A DNA stretch of 64,000 nucleotides from Petrosia ficiformis (GCA_947044365.1 OX345644.1:2925737-2989736), one strand, 5' to 3'; positions 12,501 to 28,600 are shown, numbered from the stretch's first letter. A program made the numbers and translations. The notes: generated from the sequence alone by a model not told the origin.

Positions 12501-15500
12501 ATCTAGTTGTCTCATGTACTCTCCAAATATCCACCATTCATCCATTTCTCTATCCTTTCATCTATCTATCCAGCTCTTTCTCTATTTTTCCCCTATCCAT
12601 TTATTCATACATCACTATTCTATCCATCCATTCATTGTTTCACATTTAGTATTACAATAGATTAGAGCAATCCAGTGTTCATGCAAGTTTTTATTCATAT
12701 ATGCATGCATGCATCCATCCATGCATCCATTCATTCATCCATCCTTCATTCATTCATCCATCCATAATTTCATTAGAGACGTTTGGTATTAAATACTAAC
12801 CAGAGCAATATTAGGTGTTTCAGGATTAGTCTTCTCCAACATAATTCCAACAAGTTCAACTGCTCTCCCTTTCACTTCAATCATGTTCAGTAGGTACTTA
12901 CATTCAGGACACTAGAAACACATTAAAAGCATCAAAATATGTATTCAATTACTGTAATTTGCAGTAATGTTAATATCGACAGTAGTCATTTCCATATTGT
13001 AACTGAAAAGCTCATTTTTGGCTGTCAGTATTATAGCTGAGTGAATTTTAAACTATCCTGATATTTAACAAGTGTATATATATAGAGAGAGAGAGAAAAA
13101 AAACATCCCTATATTTGCTTTGTGATGACTATGTATTAAGCATTGCTGATGGCATTAGTGTCTCCACCTTTTTGTGTACTCCTGGGGCCTGAAGACGTAA
13201 GTGTAAGCCTGATTGCAGTCTAAATACACAGATGTCTGATGAACTGACTGAAGTACTCCTTCAAGGTTCTAAATGATGACTTCCTCGTGTCTGAAACTCA
13301 ACAACTTATCATACTTACTTGTTAAAGATTCTTGCATAATATCTATACTGTTTCTCTGCTATATGCAACAGTTTCTGAATATTCCTGGTACTCTATAGCT
13401 CAAACGCGCGTTCTTTTACGCACCACGCCCATTAATTGACCAAGCCCCCGGGAATGACGCAACTTCCTTAACTTACGTGTACAACGCATAGTCGTGCAAG
13501 TGACACAAGAATAATTAGAATAATAATTATTATATTAAAACAATTTCAATAAAAATGAAGGAAGATGTAGGGACGTCAAAACCCTAAAAGCATGCGAACA
13601 AGGTTGGGAGGTTAACGTATGACCTAAAATTAAACAAACCACTTCCATATAACCCTACATAAGTACTTACACTGATATAAAGCAAAATACAAAGAGAAGA
13701 GCTGTACTTATGTAGGGTTATATGGAAGTGGTTTGTTTAATTTTAGGTCATACGTTAACCTCCCAACCTTGTTCGCATGCTTTTAGGGTTTTGACGTCCC
13801 TACATCTTCCTTCAGTTTTATTGAAAATGTTTTTATGGCCCGTAGGGCCATCCCTATAATTGCTTTCCACGGGGTTTAATGTATATATATATATATATAA
13901 TTATAATATATATATGTTTGTGTCACTTGCGCGACTATGCGTTGTATACGTAGTTAAGGAAGTTGCGTCATTCCCGGGGGCTCGGTCAATTAATGGGCGT
14001 GGCGCGTAAAAGAACGCGCGTTCAAGCTCTACACACCAGCAGAAAGAAAGCTGTGTAGCTTTGACTAGCTTACTTAGAAACTGGAACTAATAGCTAGCTA
14101 TTCTGCCTGACATATATTCCTAAAGTTCTATAAGGTCTTTTGAAAGGTCAGGAGAGTAGATAATCAAAATAATAACTATAATAAGCTGTTGTCTTTCATG
14201 CTTGATAGTCAGCCATGGTTACTGAATGCTGGACACCACAAAGCAGTCATAGGGATACTTTTATAAATTTGTAAAGCAATCATAGGGATGTTTTTTTTCT
14301 CTATATACACTTGTTATTATTCTTGTTTCCATTGTATTTTTCTGAATGGTAGATGATTTGTGAATATTTTATGTAGATTGCCATAAGGCTTGTTCATCAT
14401 TGAAGGTCAGACTTTTATATAATTATATCCATTATTTATGAATTGATTATCATTCTCATTTCACTTACAGATGACGCTGTCTGTTTTTTATTTCATTTAC
14501 AGCTTTGCCACAAGAAGTAGTGCTAGTCTCTGTGTCAACCATTCGGCATTCCAGTGCTTATCATAGTATATAATATTTATTATATTATCAGTATACCATG
14601 GTTTTAATAATTATTATGCTCATTATTTTAAGAATGTATTTGCTCACAAACTTTATTACTATGCTTATGATTCCAACATAGCAGGCAGTATCAGTAAACA
14701 GTGTGCAGCTTTCGTGTCCTGAGGACACGAATGCGCACGCGCAATTAATTCCACGTGGGTAAATTAATGAATGCACTTATAAAAATGGCGTCCAATTCAA
14801 GATAAAATCTTTACCGTCATTGAGACTGTCTGCTTTCATAGTATCTGAAGATATCATTTTGCTACTTTAAGACCGGAATTTTACTATAAATGCGATTGGA
14901 AAGGTGCTAGAATCATTGTGATTGTTCAACAAACAAAAAAATGATTTGTCTGGAAAATAATAATAATAATAATATTAAGCAGATTTTGCCAGTTTTGCCA
15001 CTCAGCGGTTCTCTGCCTTAACGACAACATTTGGCCATCCAGACGGTGTTGGTAGTCATAAAAACACTAGATATGAATAGGTATGTGTGTATTAAAACTT
15101 ATCTGTATATATTACCAGAGATTTCAGCTCATCACTTGCAATTGAAATGTATAAGCGGCCATTTGTTTTTGGTGCCATCCTTACATAGAGAGTACTACCA
15201 TACTCTCTGATATATACATAAACCCTGTGGAAAGCAATTATAGGGATGGCCCTATGGGCATAATAAATATTTGAATGACAGTGAATACTGTCATGATAGA
15301 GAAATTAAAATTTGAATACAGATTCTCCCTTGTTTGGTATAGAAACCAAGTACTCCCATATACCACTCTTAGAGGCCTCCAACAGAAAAACTTGCAGATC
15401 TTTGTCAAGATCGATCTCACCAGATATATTTCTCATGTTTTTCACATGGTTGAACAAATGGATGATGATTGTGAAAGTGGAATGTACAGAGCTTGCCATG

Positions 15501-18500
15501 TGAAAAACAATGTCAAATGCACATGCTCATAACCGCATGTTCACTGTTGTAGTAGTTTCTATCACTATCGTGATAGTAACACTGACAATAACAATAGTCC
15601 CACTATCACTACTATCTCCCAGCCCTAATCAGTATATCTAATGATAGTTTTTCTTTATACTGGGTTAGTTTGAACAGAGGCTAGATAATGAACTACATCT
15701 TTGATTATACATAAACAGGATACCACACAAATATTAGTTTCAAAGCAGGGAAATACATAATTATTACATCATTTATTTAAGTTAGTGACTGAACCAACCT
15801 TGCCTTCTGGACCATCAAAATTACAATTTTCATGAAAATCGCCTAATTGTAGTTGCAGGATTCTATTAATTGAATTAATGACCAGCTTGTCAAACATAAT
15901 TTGTTGATTCTTGAAGTTGCCAACACTCATTTCTATCAATGCTTTTAGAATTGGAGTAACATGTTCAAGGGTTTCCTGTGACAGTTCACATGTGTATGTA
16001 TGGAGGAAGTTAGCAACTTCAGCAACTACATTGATAGTCTGTAGTAAAGAAATAATTCACAGCAATAATATTTTGTGTAGTATTTGTTATTGCAGTCATA
16101 GGTGTAGAAACTGGGGTGAGCAATGAGGACTCTCTGACATTAAAACTGATCATAATGTTGTTAATGGTCCAGAGGGACATCATATCCATCCACCATTGTA
16201 CTAGTGCATGCATAGTGTACCACCAGTGTGAAAAACGTTCCTACACCTGTGACTATTACCATTGGGATAGACAAGTTTATATAGTTTGATATCTGGTAAT
16301 TACCATTACTACAGGGACTATACTATGATATCTACCTTACCTTAAAGTTATCAGGTTGATCTCTGAGGTAATTTTGTAGTGTTCGATGTTGTCCATCACA
16401 CATTAAACCTATAACCTCCAACGCAAGAGATGCCTGGTTGGTATCACTTGCCATGATTTGTGAGAGAAGTGTATCGTCTTCCTCATTAGTACCTCCATGT
16501 GACTCATCATTAGAATCAAAAGAGGCCTATAAAAATAAATAATAATTAAAATTAAACATACCATATTTATGGAGAGTTCAGAGCCAGTGTCCATGCATAG
16601 TGCATTAAACTTGAATGTACAAAGAAATAATTGTCATTTTAGAATTTCACCTGACGCATTTCATAGTATTTACAATACTGTGGGCATTTAGTGTTTTATA
16701 GGTTAGCCCACAATGGGTCTTACCCTTTCATAATCAAAGAAATGATTATAAATGGATGGATTATATACGTATTATAATATAACTTACTCCTTCAGTTTGT
16801 TTCAAACGAGGTAAAGAACTCAGTGCACTCAACAATGGAAGATCACCTTCCAAGCTATCGTCTTCTATATTAGAATGTTATAAAAATAATAATTATACAA
16901 ACAAAATATTATATACATATATATGTATATGTATATATATATACTATATATACATGTATATTAATTTGTATGAAGATTATATAGATATAATAAAACAGAT
17001 ATTATATGAGAATTAGATAGAGATGGATGTAATAATGTAATTATACACGCTCCAAGAATCCTTTATTATATATTAGTATGTATATAAATATTACCTGGTT
17101 TGAATACTTCCATTGGAATGGCAATTTCGTTTTCTTTGCATTCTTCAAGCTATGAAATGGAATGGTAATTACTATTATATAAATATTATATCTTACTTGA
17201 TCACTACTACCAAATGTTTTAGCCTGTGGATAATAGTGTGTTAATATGAATAATATTTATAAACAGCAGCTAATTAACTCACAGCAGTAGTTTGTGGTGA
17301 TTCACTGTAAGTAAGTGGACCTTTCTGTGGATACAAAGTACAGTCATGTAGTTTGATAAAGTAAAGAATGCAATCCCATATAATTCTTATATACAAAACA
17401 GAATTATGTCCGCTAAAGTAATGAGTCATTAGTTATTATTGAAATTCTAACATTAACACACATACATGTAATGTTGTAATAATATTGAGTGATCTTGATA
17501 TTTATAATTTTATGCATCCTCAATATGACATAGTAGTAAATACATTTAAGTACAAACAGGATACAAACAGATATTAAGGACTTTTTTTTTTTTTATTGTT
17601 TCGCCTCCAAAGACTGTTTATTAGTGTGTATGAAAGTTAATTAATATATCAGTATTATGCATGTCAGTATATTAGTACAGCAGTACATTGTTTCAATAAT
17701 GGAATATTATAATAATTATCACATTTATTTTGTCTTACTTCTTGTCTTGAGGACGAATGTTCAACACTTCAAAGTTTGTGAAGAAATAAAATAAATAGCT
17801 GTATTGTGAATGTTTATTTTTACATACTTTTCTTTATAATTGTGGCTAGCTATTTCTATTCTCTGTTTCAGATGTAGAAACAAAATCTCTTCTCTTGTTT
17901 CTTTCAAAGACTTGGCTAATTCTTCTTGAACTTCTTTATTTCCTGTAAACAAGAGAGCTTTCATTAGAGCTAAAGCCTCTTGTGATATGTCTTCATTTCG
18001 GTGTGCAAGAAGAGGAACTATCTGCAAGTAAATTGGACAAGAGAGAAATATAAATATTGTGAGAAAGAGGACAGGAGGGGGAGTGTGAGAGTAAGAGTGA
18101 TGGAGGGAGCCAAGTTAACATACTCGTTTAATAGCATTGTCAAAGTTTTGTATTTGTTTTTGTACTGGAACAACAAGTTGATCATTCTTCCTAAAAAAAA
18201 ATAGAAGCATTAAAGCTTGTTAATATTCATGATGACCTGAACATTAGGATGTGATGACATTATAGTGTATAGTTTAAAGTAATAAGGCTAATGCACGATT
18301 ATACTGTAACTCAATACTGAAGCAATGGATTAAAATTTGATGCAAATGAAAAAGAATGGGAATGATAATTATAGGAAAAAAGATTGTTGGTCATTCCAAA
18401 CTAAAGTTATGAACATTTTTCTGAGGTCAAGGTGAACGTAATTGACCTTTACTTTTTATAATTACTATAGAACACTTTGTTGTGTACTAACTTTCTGAAT

Positions 18501-19585
18501 TGAATTGGGTCCCTATCCTTGAGTTCAGGATCAATAAGCTTGATTTGATTATGAATAAGAGCTCGAAGAATCTATAAATGAATAAATAAATAACATATGT
18601 GTGTAGTTAAGGTGTATTTACACTCATAATGAGTTTATTGCAGGTTTGACAGAAGCATACGTATTCCAAAGTTTGGAAATAAAAAAAGCTCCATACAACA
18701 TTTTGGTTTTATAGGATGGAAGATTGTGTGGAGGTTCTATTTTTTTAATAAATAAAACTACTCTGTAATAAAGTCTACATACTCAATAAGGCAAGGATCA
18801 CAAAGGACTGTTGTTGCTTAAGAGTTCTCGTGAATACAAACACTCATATTAATAAAGAATTGTTTTGCACCACTTGAGAACTCTTTGATGGTGTACTTCA
18901 GTAAATAAGAAATAGGGGCCTGTTAATGCTGAAAAATGTTACTATAATACTGACCAGCAAATAAAGTTGAAGACATTGTTATCATAAAAATCTGGTCATT
19001 CAGAACTATCATAAATACTCATAATAACTGTGATACTGTGTGTATGTATCATCCATATAAATACCAAACCTGAAGACAACGAACATCCACTAAATCTTGT
19101 TTTATCTGATCACTGTCACTTAATTGCTCTGTTCTACTGTTTGATATCCTAATAAAATACAAAATGCATGGAAGTAAACATTATCTATAATTATCAAAAT
19201 GTTCTTACTCAAGTTGTCTCAACAGCATTTCTGCCTCTTTTCTTATCTTGCTATCCTCATGATGCCTAAGAGAAAACAGGTTTGACAAATACATAGACAG
19301 ACAAGTACATAAGTAGATAGACAGATAGACAGAAGAAAGCTAATATGTAGGTAAATGGATATACATGTATATGGCTTATGTAACAGAGTTATAAAATATG
19401 CCTTATGACTAGAATATGAATACTGTATCATGTATTATATATAGACATACTCGAGGTAATTGTTCACTAATTTTTGAAAACTTGGACCAAGTGGCAGTTC
19501 TTCTCCATCATCACTGTATTCTGTACAAAGTATAGTATTATTTTACAGCATGATGAAACTAATATCCTGTAACACTGTATATTTA

Positions 19586-19654
<69 letters not shown>

Positions 19655-22600
19655 ACATGTGTGTGTATTTGTGTAAATAGTGTATCTACACTTATTATGT
19701 TGGAACATGATATGTTTGAGAGGGTATAATTGGCTACATACTAATTTCAGCAACAGGTGAGTCAATTTGAAATTTAGCTGTATTAGGACCTCTGTAAGCA
19801 ATTTGGTAGTTGCGAACAAACTGTTGGAAATCAGCATTTAGTTTTTTTTGTTCTTCATAGTTTGTAAGCATTTGAGCAGACATAGGTTCACTCTAATGAA
19901 TAAAGATGTATGTATGTATGTATGTATGTATGTATGTATGTATGTATATATCTATGTATGTATGCATATATATATGTAAGTATGTACTTATGTATGCATG
20001 TGTTTAATAAAATAACTCAAGTATTTATAATGTTTGTAGTAGGTGAATCTATTGCAGTTACACGTGTGAGTGTAGATTGTTTTCCTGGAGGAGGTCGCTC
20101 TGTGGAAGGTTGTTTTGCTATCAAAGGTGTCCATTCATTCACATCAGCTCTGGTTTTGATTTCATCATGAGCTATCAATATATATAAAGTGTCATTATAA
20201 AGAGAGAGGTGTATTGGATTTGAAAAGAAGTTTACCAGTTCACTACCGAGATGCTGTAGGGTACATACATGTATGTGTGTTTACATATGATAACAGCATT
20301 AATAACAACAATAACAACAATAATAACAAGAACAATAACTCAATAATAATAATAGCGACAGAAAAAAACAATAAAAAAATGGTAATTACAAATAATACAA
20401 CTAATAATAATTAATGAAGCAACATACCATTAGGTGTTTAGTGATCTGAGCTGAAGTGTTATACTCCTTATCTCTATCATTTTCATTCTGAGCATCATCA
20501 GGATCAAAGAATGATGAATAAAAAGCATGAAGAAACGGAATCACACCATCAGCTAGGTACTCTAGGAGACCAGGCACTAATTGGCCTTCTTCATCTGTGA
20601 AGTAATAATATTATAAAGTTAGAATAATTATACAGTAAGTGGTACATTCTAGTGATGTTTTAGTATTACAATAGCGACCACTTTTAGTTCCAGAAAATAA
20701 TTAACTAAACAATTATTAGGATTTCAGTTTTAGTTAACTAATAGTTCACATTGTTGGCCAATTTCTATATTAATTATTTATAGTAGACCTTTAATTTAAT
20801 TATAGGGGTTTTAGTTTATAGTTAACTAAAACAACATCCATCATTAGAATTTGTGAATCAGAGACCAGAAGAGTTATTTACTAGGGTTGCACCTATACTA
20901 TTATAGGAATCTGAATAGGTGCCTATATTGAAGATATATTAGTATAGGCAACTGCATTGCCTATACACAATATTTTTCAGACTTTGCAGATTACATTATT
21001 GTCAAACTGCACAAGTACAATCTGAAGATGTGTGCAACCAAGGCTGAATATGCCTGTAACTACATGTACAATGTACTTTGGGCTGAATGCGCAGCACAAG
21101 AGCAATAGAATAATTAACACTGTACCATGTGTGAACAGTTGTAAACTAGACTATATATTTCACACAGACAATATCAGATCAGATCTGTATATAGACAATT
21201 TGGATTATGAAATATAAGCATATAGGCATATAGGCAAATTGCTGTATAGGTGCAACACAATTATTTACCACTAATTTACTTACCAGTAACATTTGGAATT
21301 CTTGCTGACGAGATACAAGACAATCGACTGCCAGTAAACTGTGGAGAATGAGCATAAAAACTGCTCCTACATCTGGATGCTGGAGTGAGTTCATTTCGAT
21401 TTGTCTCCCTCTCATCTTTGGGTACAAGACTTAAAGCATTTGCCACAATTTCCATGAGGCTACTGATGTGATGAAGATATTTCCATATTGCCCTATTAAG
21501 AGAAATATAGATAGTAAACATGTTCAACAATATCTACATGTTAAAAAAAGCTATTTCCTTTCCTTCTCTTCAAATATATGTGAAGGCTTTGAAGGGTGTA
21601 GCAGCATGCTTTGAATATTGGTGTGCAAACACTTGTTATTAATATACATTCTTATTGTTTTTATTTAATGCCCAAAAATGTCTCCTTTTGGTTTGTACAT
21701 ACATTTGATGCAAGTATAATGGAATTACATTAAAATCTATACTTACCTTCCATGAGCTAATGCATTACTTTGTTGATCTCCCTCAGCACTCATGTATACA
21801 CAAATAAGGAAACGAACAAATGGTCTCTTTCTTGCTGGAGGAAGATTATTGCTTACTATCCTAAAGAAAGAACAAACCACTTATTATTCTTAGATCTGTC
21901 TGTTTATCACACAATGTTTTAAAGTTCATTAATGTAGCACATCAATCTATTTATTGGTATACCAGTTGTTGAATATATTTATATAATAAATCTAGTGTTG
22001 TTTTACTATGACAATAATGACTAAAAGTCACAATGACTTACTATAAGGGGTTTTAGTTGTAGTTAACAAAAATTATTGGTTCTATTGTCTTTTCTTATCT
22101 ACTTACTCAACCAGTTCTTCAATAGAGAATATATTCTGACAAACAGACTGAATGAAGCGATTTTTACTCTTGGCACAGGCTGCCAACAGATCAGTAACAC
22201 TGAGGAGTACTTTAAGATCTGAAGTGTCTTCAAGCTGAGAGGGAATGAAAAATTGTTAAGTGATATATTTATTCATTCAATCATTCATTTATCCAATCAT
22301 TCATACATTCATTCATTCATACATTCATTCATTCATACATTCATTCATACATTCATTCATACATTCATTCATTCATACATTCATTCATACATTCATTCAT
22401 TCATACATTCATTCATTCATACATTCATTCATACGTTCATTCATTCATACATTCATTCATTCATACATTCATTCATTCATACATTCATTCATACATTCAT
22501 TCATTCATACATTCATTCATTCATACATTCATTCATTCATACATTCATTCATACATTCATTCATACATTCATTCATTCATACATTCATTCATACGTGCAT

Positions 22601-25600
22601 TCATTCATTCATACATTCATTCATTCATACATTCATTCATACGTGCATTCATTCATTCATACGTGCATTCATTCATTCATACATTCATTCATTCATACAT
22701 TCATACATTCATTCATACATTCATTCATACGTGCATTCATTCATTCATACGTGCATTCATTCATTCATACGTGCATTCATTCATACATTCATTCATACAT
22801 TCATTCATACATTCATTCATTCATACATTCATTCATACATTCATTCATTCATACATTCATTCATACATTCATTCATACATTCATTCATTCATACATTCAT
22901 TCATTCATACATTCATTCATTCATACATTCATTCATACATTCATTCATTCATACATTCATTCATTCATACATTCATTCATACATTCATCCATACATTCAT
23001 TCATTCATACATTCATTCATTCATACATTCATACATTCATACATTCATTCATACATTCATCCATACATTCATTCATTCATACATTCATTCATACGTGCAT
23101 TCATTCATTCATACGTGCAATATTCAATTTGTTTTCACTTATTCATTGAAACTACATACTTTAGTCAATATATGCATTCGTTTAGTTTCTGTGTCTTTTC
23201 CTTCAGCTAATACCTCTGGATAGAAAGTATCACGAAAACGACAAAAGTTCTTATTAATATTATGTTTCTGATTAATTCCCACAGGTAGATCACGCTCCTC
23301 AATCTAACAATATCATAGATTGTGGAATATGTGTATGACTCTTTATTCAATGATATATATTACCTTCGTCATTGCCTGCAGTGTAACTATAAACTGAGCT
23401 TTCACAGTTGAATTATCACTATGTATGATAATTTCAAAGATCCTTTCGACATGAGATTCTGTTACTTTGAAGATGAGTTCTGGTCCTCCAATGAAAACCT
23501 AACATATATTGTTAATGTTGAGGGAATAATTATTTATACGTTGCATACTACATGCAAGTACCTCAGTCAAGAGATCAGCTACATGAGCTAGGGCTGCTCC
23601 GGGTACTTTAACTTCCAAAAGATCATCAATCCGATTGAATAAACGTTTTTGCACCTACAAAATAAAAGTCATTTTTGTAATTAACATATAATTATAAACT
23701 TCATTGCATAATATAATTACATCTATATTTTTACACATACACTTTCGTTATCAGCTGCAAGATATCGGAGTAAACAGAAACATTCTCTAAATACTTCTTC
23801 ACGTACTGTCACTGAGGTATCTGTGTTAGTGGAGAAAAATGGATAGCTGAAGAATGAATGAATGAATAAATGGGTAGATAGATAGATGGATAGATAGATA
23901 GATACATAGTTATTGATTACGCATATATACCTGTGTCTTGTTCAGTTCCTGTGGACTGTTGATGTTCTAATCCTTTAGACAAAGCGTAACTCAGAATTTC
24001 AGAGACCAATCCTTTTGGATAGAATAAAAGATAAATACACTATATACATGTACAAATACATATTTTGAGTGTACTTAATTGCATGCATACTATGGACAAA
24101 CATACATACATACAGAGGTACTGACACAGTGATGCAGCCACATATACATAGAAGTTACATTATAATTACACACAGACACATACCAAAGTTATCCAACATG
24201 TGTTGATTCTGTTTATTGGGTTCTACTGCACCAGACTTCAGCACTAATATACAGAGATCAGACAATGTTTGTAATAGTTCAATCATTCTGTCTTGATTCT
24301 TCTGGCTTGTATCTACTCTAAGCAGTTGTCTCAGTTCAGGCAGTATCTCATCATTTACTTGGTTATAATGGTCAATTGATGCAGGAGAAATCAATAGCTG
24401 AGCCTGTAAATCATTGTTTTTGAAATTGTCAAGCCATAATAGAATGTTACTGTTTTGTAGGGCAGTGCTAAAGTCATTCGCGTTCACAATGGCCTCAGAA
24501 AAATGTTATTAACTTCAGTTAGAAATGACTATTTTACGTTAACCATTTTCATATAATTATCCTTCATTATTGACCTTATGACATTGCACTATGGTACATA
24601 TAAAGTCAATTGTGAGGTCATCATGTATGTGAACAGACATCAACACTGTTGTTAGCCTTTCACTTATGAACTAACCTGTTGTGCTTTGTTGAACAACTCG
24701 TCTTCAAAGAAGTACATTTGTGTCAGTAAGTGTAATGAACCACTGACTAATTCCTCATCATCATAGCAAGAAAGATCAATCAATACTTGTGGTATCAAGT
24801 CATCTTTAGGAGCAAACCAACATCTTTTAGCTTTACCATCACATAGGAAGTTAAAATGACCAAGAACGGCTCTGTATTCATGAATATTAAATAGTGACTA
24901 CACAGAATAACTGGTGTATGCATGGTTGGCAGGTATGTTTCTAGATGCATAGCAGTTCTAGGCAAAGTCAAGGTCTGCTATGCAACTAGAAACAGCCAAA
25001 ACCAAGCCCAGGGGTCTGACAAATCAGATAGAGATTTGCAAACCATATTGACTACACAAAATAACTGGTGTATATATGCACTATAAAGCATTAGTAGTTG
25101 TTTCAACCAATTAATTAACTTGGTTTTATCAGTTGCATATGTTGTATAATAATATTATAATTATATTATATAAATGTTTTTCTGTCTGTCCGTTTGTTTG
25201 TCGGTCTCTCTATGAATTCTCACGCAATAATGTTACTCTGGTAAAGCCATTCATAATCACTCCCAGTATTTGTCATGAGATCCTTCAAAATGCGTGGAGG
25301 GGTATTATCAGTAGGTTTTTGACCCTTAAGCACCTTAAAAACGTTCATGAATTTCTAAAAAGAAATGAATGAATAGAAATTTGTTTTTACATATATTATA
25401 CATGTTTTATTTATAGTTAAACTTTTTTATTTGTAGTTACAATATTAATTTCAAATTTGAATGACTGTTGAATCTGTAAATTTAACTCTCATTTTATGAT
25501 AAAGATGACAATTTGTTTCAAAGGTGGGTATACTAGGCAACAAGCTTTGTTGACATCCTTGAAACAGACAGCTAGAAGATAAGTGTTTACAAACCAAGTT

Positions 25601-28600
25601 TGATAATATGAGATTTATTTTTACTTCTACAATCGAAATTTTAAATTAATTATTCATTTAGAGTGACGAGGTACTGTTATATTAGATTACCTGTAACTTG
25701 ACATAAAACTTGAATCTGAAGAACAGCTCCAATACTTCTAAAGCCCTGTGAATTAATAAATTATTACAAGACAATCAAATTGAATCCATAAACACATATT
25801 ACTAATACAGACACACACAATATGAATTGTGTATATACAAACACAGATTATTGTAATGATATACGTAATTATATACCAACTCACTTATTTTTGACAGCAA
25901 AGACAGATTTGTTTTTTACAAGATCTTCCTTACGCTCTGAGGCTATAAATTTTTTCCTTTCTTTCACACAATCTGTAAAAAAAAATGTTTATGAATTCAC
26001 TTTGAATATATATCCATGCAAAACTTGGAAAATAAGACAATAGTTTAATAGAAGTAGTTCATCATACATATTTTGCCTAGGTCTATTCAATCGATATAAA
26101 TATACACATTACCACATGGTTGTTAAATATTACCAATTGTTTCCGCACCAGTTTTTCCACGAAGTAGTTCAATAAGAGGACCCATGACTTCATCAACATC
26201 TTTTTCATTGTCATAGTAACCATATCGTACCAAGTGACCCAATACATCAATGATCTGTTTTAACAGTTCATTTTCAACTGAGAGAGCGGAGTCACAGTGA
26301 AGTTTCTGTTAGATGTTGATAGAGAATGGGAATAGACCATATAGAATAAGAGATATCTAACATACCACATTATTCTTTACTGCATCCAGTACCCACAGCT
26401 TCAGTTCAGGAAAATTGGTGTTTTTAACTCCAGTCAAAGCAACAGTCTCATCATCTCCTGTATCAGCATAAGGCTGAGCAACAAGGTCACGGTAGATCTA
26501 AAGAAGAGATGATTTGAGACATATTACATGAATCTCTCTGTCTATCAGTTGTCTTTCAACCCATTCATCTGCATGTATCCAATGTTGGTACATCAATTAG
26601 TCAAGTTATCCACTCATTACTCTATAGATATACTATATTCATCACTACAACTAATCATCTATCATTCATAATTCATATATACAGTGACTACAGTATGACA
26701 ATCATTACCACCTTTAGTTATAGATTCACAAAATTTTGATAGCTCATAAACTAAAACAATTTGGGGCTATTAAATTAGCTAAACAACTAAAAGTGAATTT
26801 TCATCTTAGCTGTGGACCTGTAATTTAGTGTTAGTTTAGTTAATTACAACACACAAAACATTCACTGATCAACACTAATATACTCACAAATGAATAACAA
26901 AGATTATCCAGAAAAGGTCTATTCTCTCCCACATCAATGAACATGACAAGAATGAGCTCAACATATCTTGATCGTAGTGAAGTATCAAGTGAATCATCCT
27001 TAGCACACAGAAGGGCTTGTTTGAAATCAATATATCCATTTGGATTTTCAGGACTATATAGCAATCTCTTTATTGCTAACATGTTGTTGCCCTGAAGTGG
27101 GGAGATATAGGGTGTTTTATCCAGATGATATACAATTCATATAGTATGCTATATAATTACCTTGCAAAGTCTAGCAAACAAGAGAAGTTGAGCTTTTAAA
27201 AGCTGAAAGTCATTCTAAAATTGAAAACAATTAGACGATAAGAGACAAAGAGATGGATATGACATACATGTATATACAGTAGATGAATAGATACCAGTGT
27301 AACAAAAGAATAGTAATTATGTTAAACAAGGAGCTTTGCAGGCACTTTTGGACAAAAAATTGTTTAGTTTAGAATTGAGGTTTTTCTCAGGTGTGTGTTT
27401 AAATCACTCTCTTACTTCGCTTTGTGATGGTTCTTTACTGCTGAGAGTCATTTTTGTACTATGGGATGGGTTCATTTTCAGTGATGTTACTTTGTCAGAT
27501 CCTGGTTGGTGGCACACCACTCTTTCTTTTCCCTTATCATTCGTTGTCACTTTTGTTCGTAGAAAGATAGCCTATTTAAAATGAATATTAAACACGAATA
27601 GTATTATAAATCTCAATGGATATTGAATACATAAGTATTTTAAAAATAAACACAAGGATATGAGAACTAAAGATTATCTTAGCTGACATTAAAACAAGAT
27701 TTCTAGATGAAGTAAAGTGAAAAATAGTAACAATAGCAGTCTCTACAGTGTTGAATTGGAGATGATGTATGTATAATATGTACAAGTCTTTTATCTCCAG
27801 TTACTTTGCTATATAAGCTCTGACTTGTTTTGTATCAATGATCCATTATTTTATCAAATCAGGATAATATAAAACTATAATGAAGTCAAGTCATTACACT
27901 ATTGCACTAGTAACTGTATCAATGGACAGAATAAAATTGTAAGTCTTTATTTCATATTTTGCATACAGTATTATGTTGGATATATATATAGCACGATGAT
28001 ATACCTTTCCTTTGTCCAACACAAGTTCATTTAGTAAACGATCTATACGATAATACAATACATGAGTAGCTATATCACTATTATATATATCTTATACATT
28101 GTTATATATAACTATATATATGTAACTATTATATATTTTATAAATAAAATAATGTTAATAATTAAAACAATGTATATTATACATAAGATATTTTTATGGC
28201 CCGTAGGGCCATCCCTATAATTGCTTTCCACGGGGTTTAATGTATATATAATATATATGTTTGTGTCACTTGCGCGACTATGCGTTGTATACGTAGTTAA
28301 GGAAGTTGCGTCATTCCCGGGGGCTCGGTCAATTAATGGGCGTGGCACGTAAAAGAACACGTGTTCTAGCATAGATTATATAGACTACGTATAAGGGATT
28401 GGAAACAGCGCACGTGATCCCATAGCATCAATGCATAAGTCTGTGACGCACTCCGTGTCCCCAGAAATCAATTAAATTTTATTACTTAGTGGTGAGGACT
28501 GATCATAGAAAAAACACTATTACTTGCTGAAACTGGACAATTAAGGTGTTTTTTCTTGATATACATGTTGCTAATGTATCGTTTTAACATCTCAATTGCT

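Noticed and set aside
15238..15532. Open frames on both strands around 15.3-15.5 kb
   Set aside because: Only the 50-bp inverted IP3R exon copy is recognisable; the remaining frame content matches MITE-derived sequence and nothing coherent.
22258..23118. CRISPR-like array of regularly spaced repeats
   Set aside because: There are no unique spacers and no cas genes, and the context is a eukaryotic intron.
22253..23223. Three overlapping frames of up to 316 codons made of F-I-H-S/T repeats
   Set aside because: Entirely explained by the CATT/CATA microsatellite; all three frames are open because the repeat lacks stop codons.
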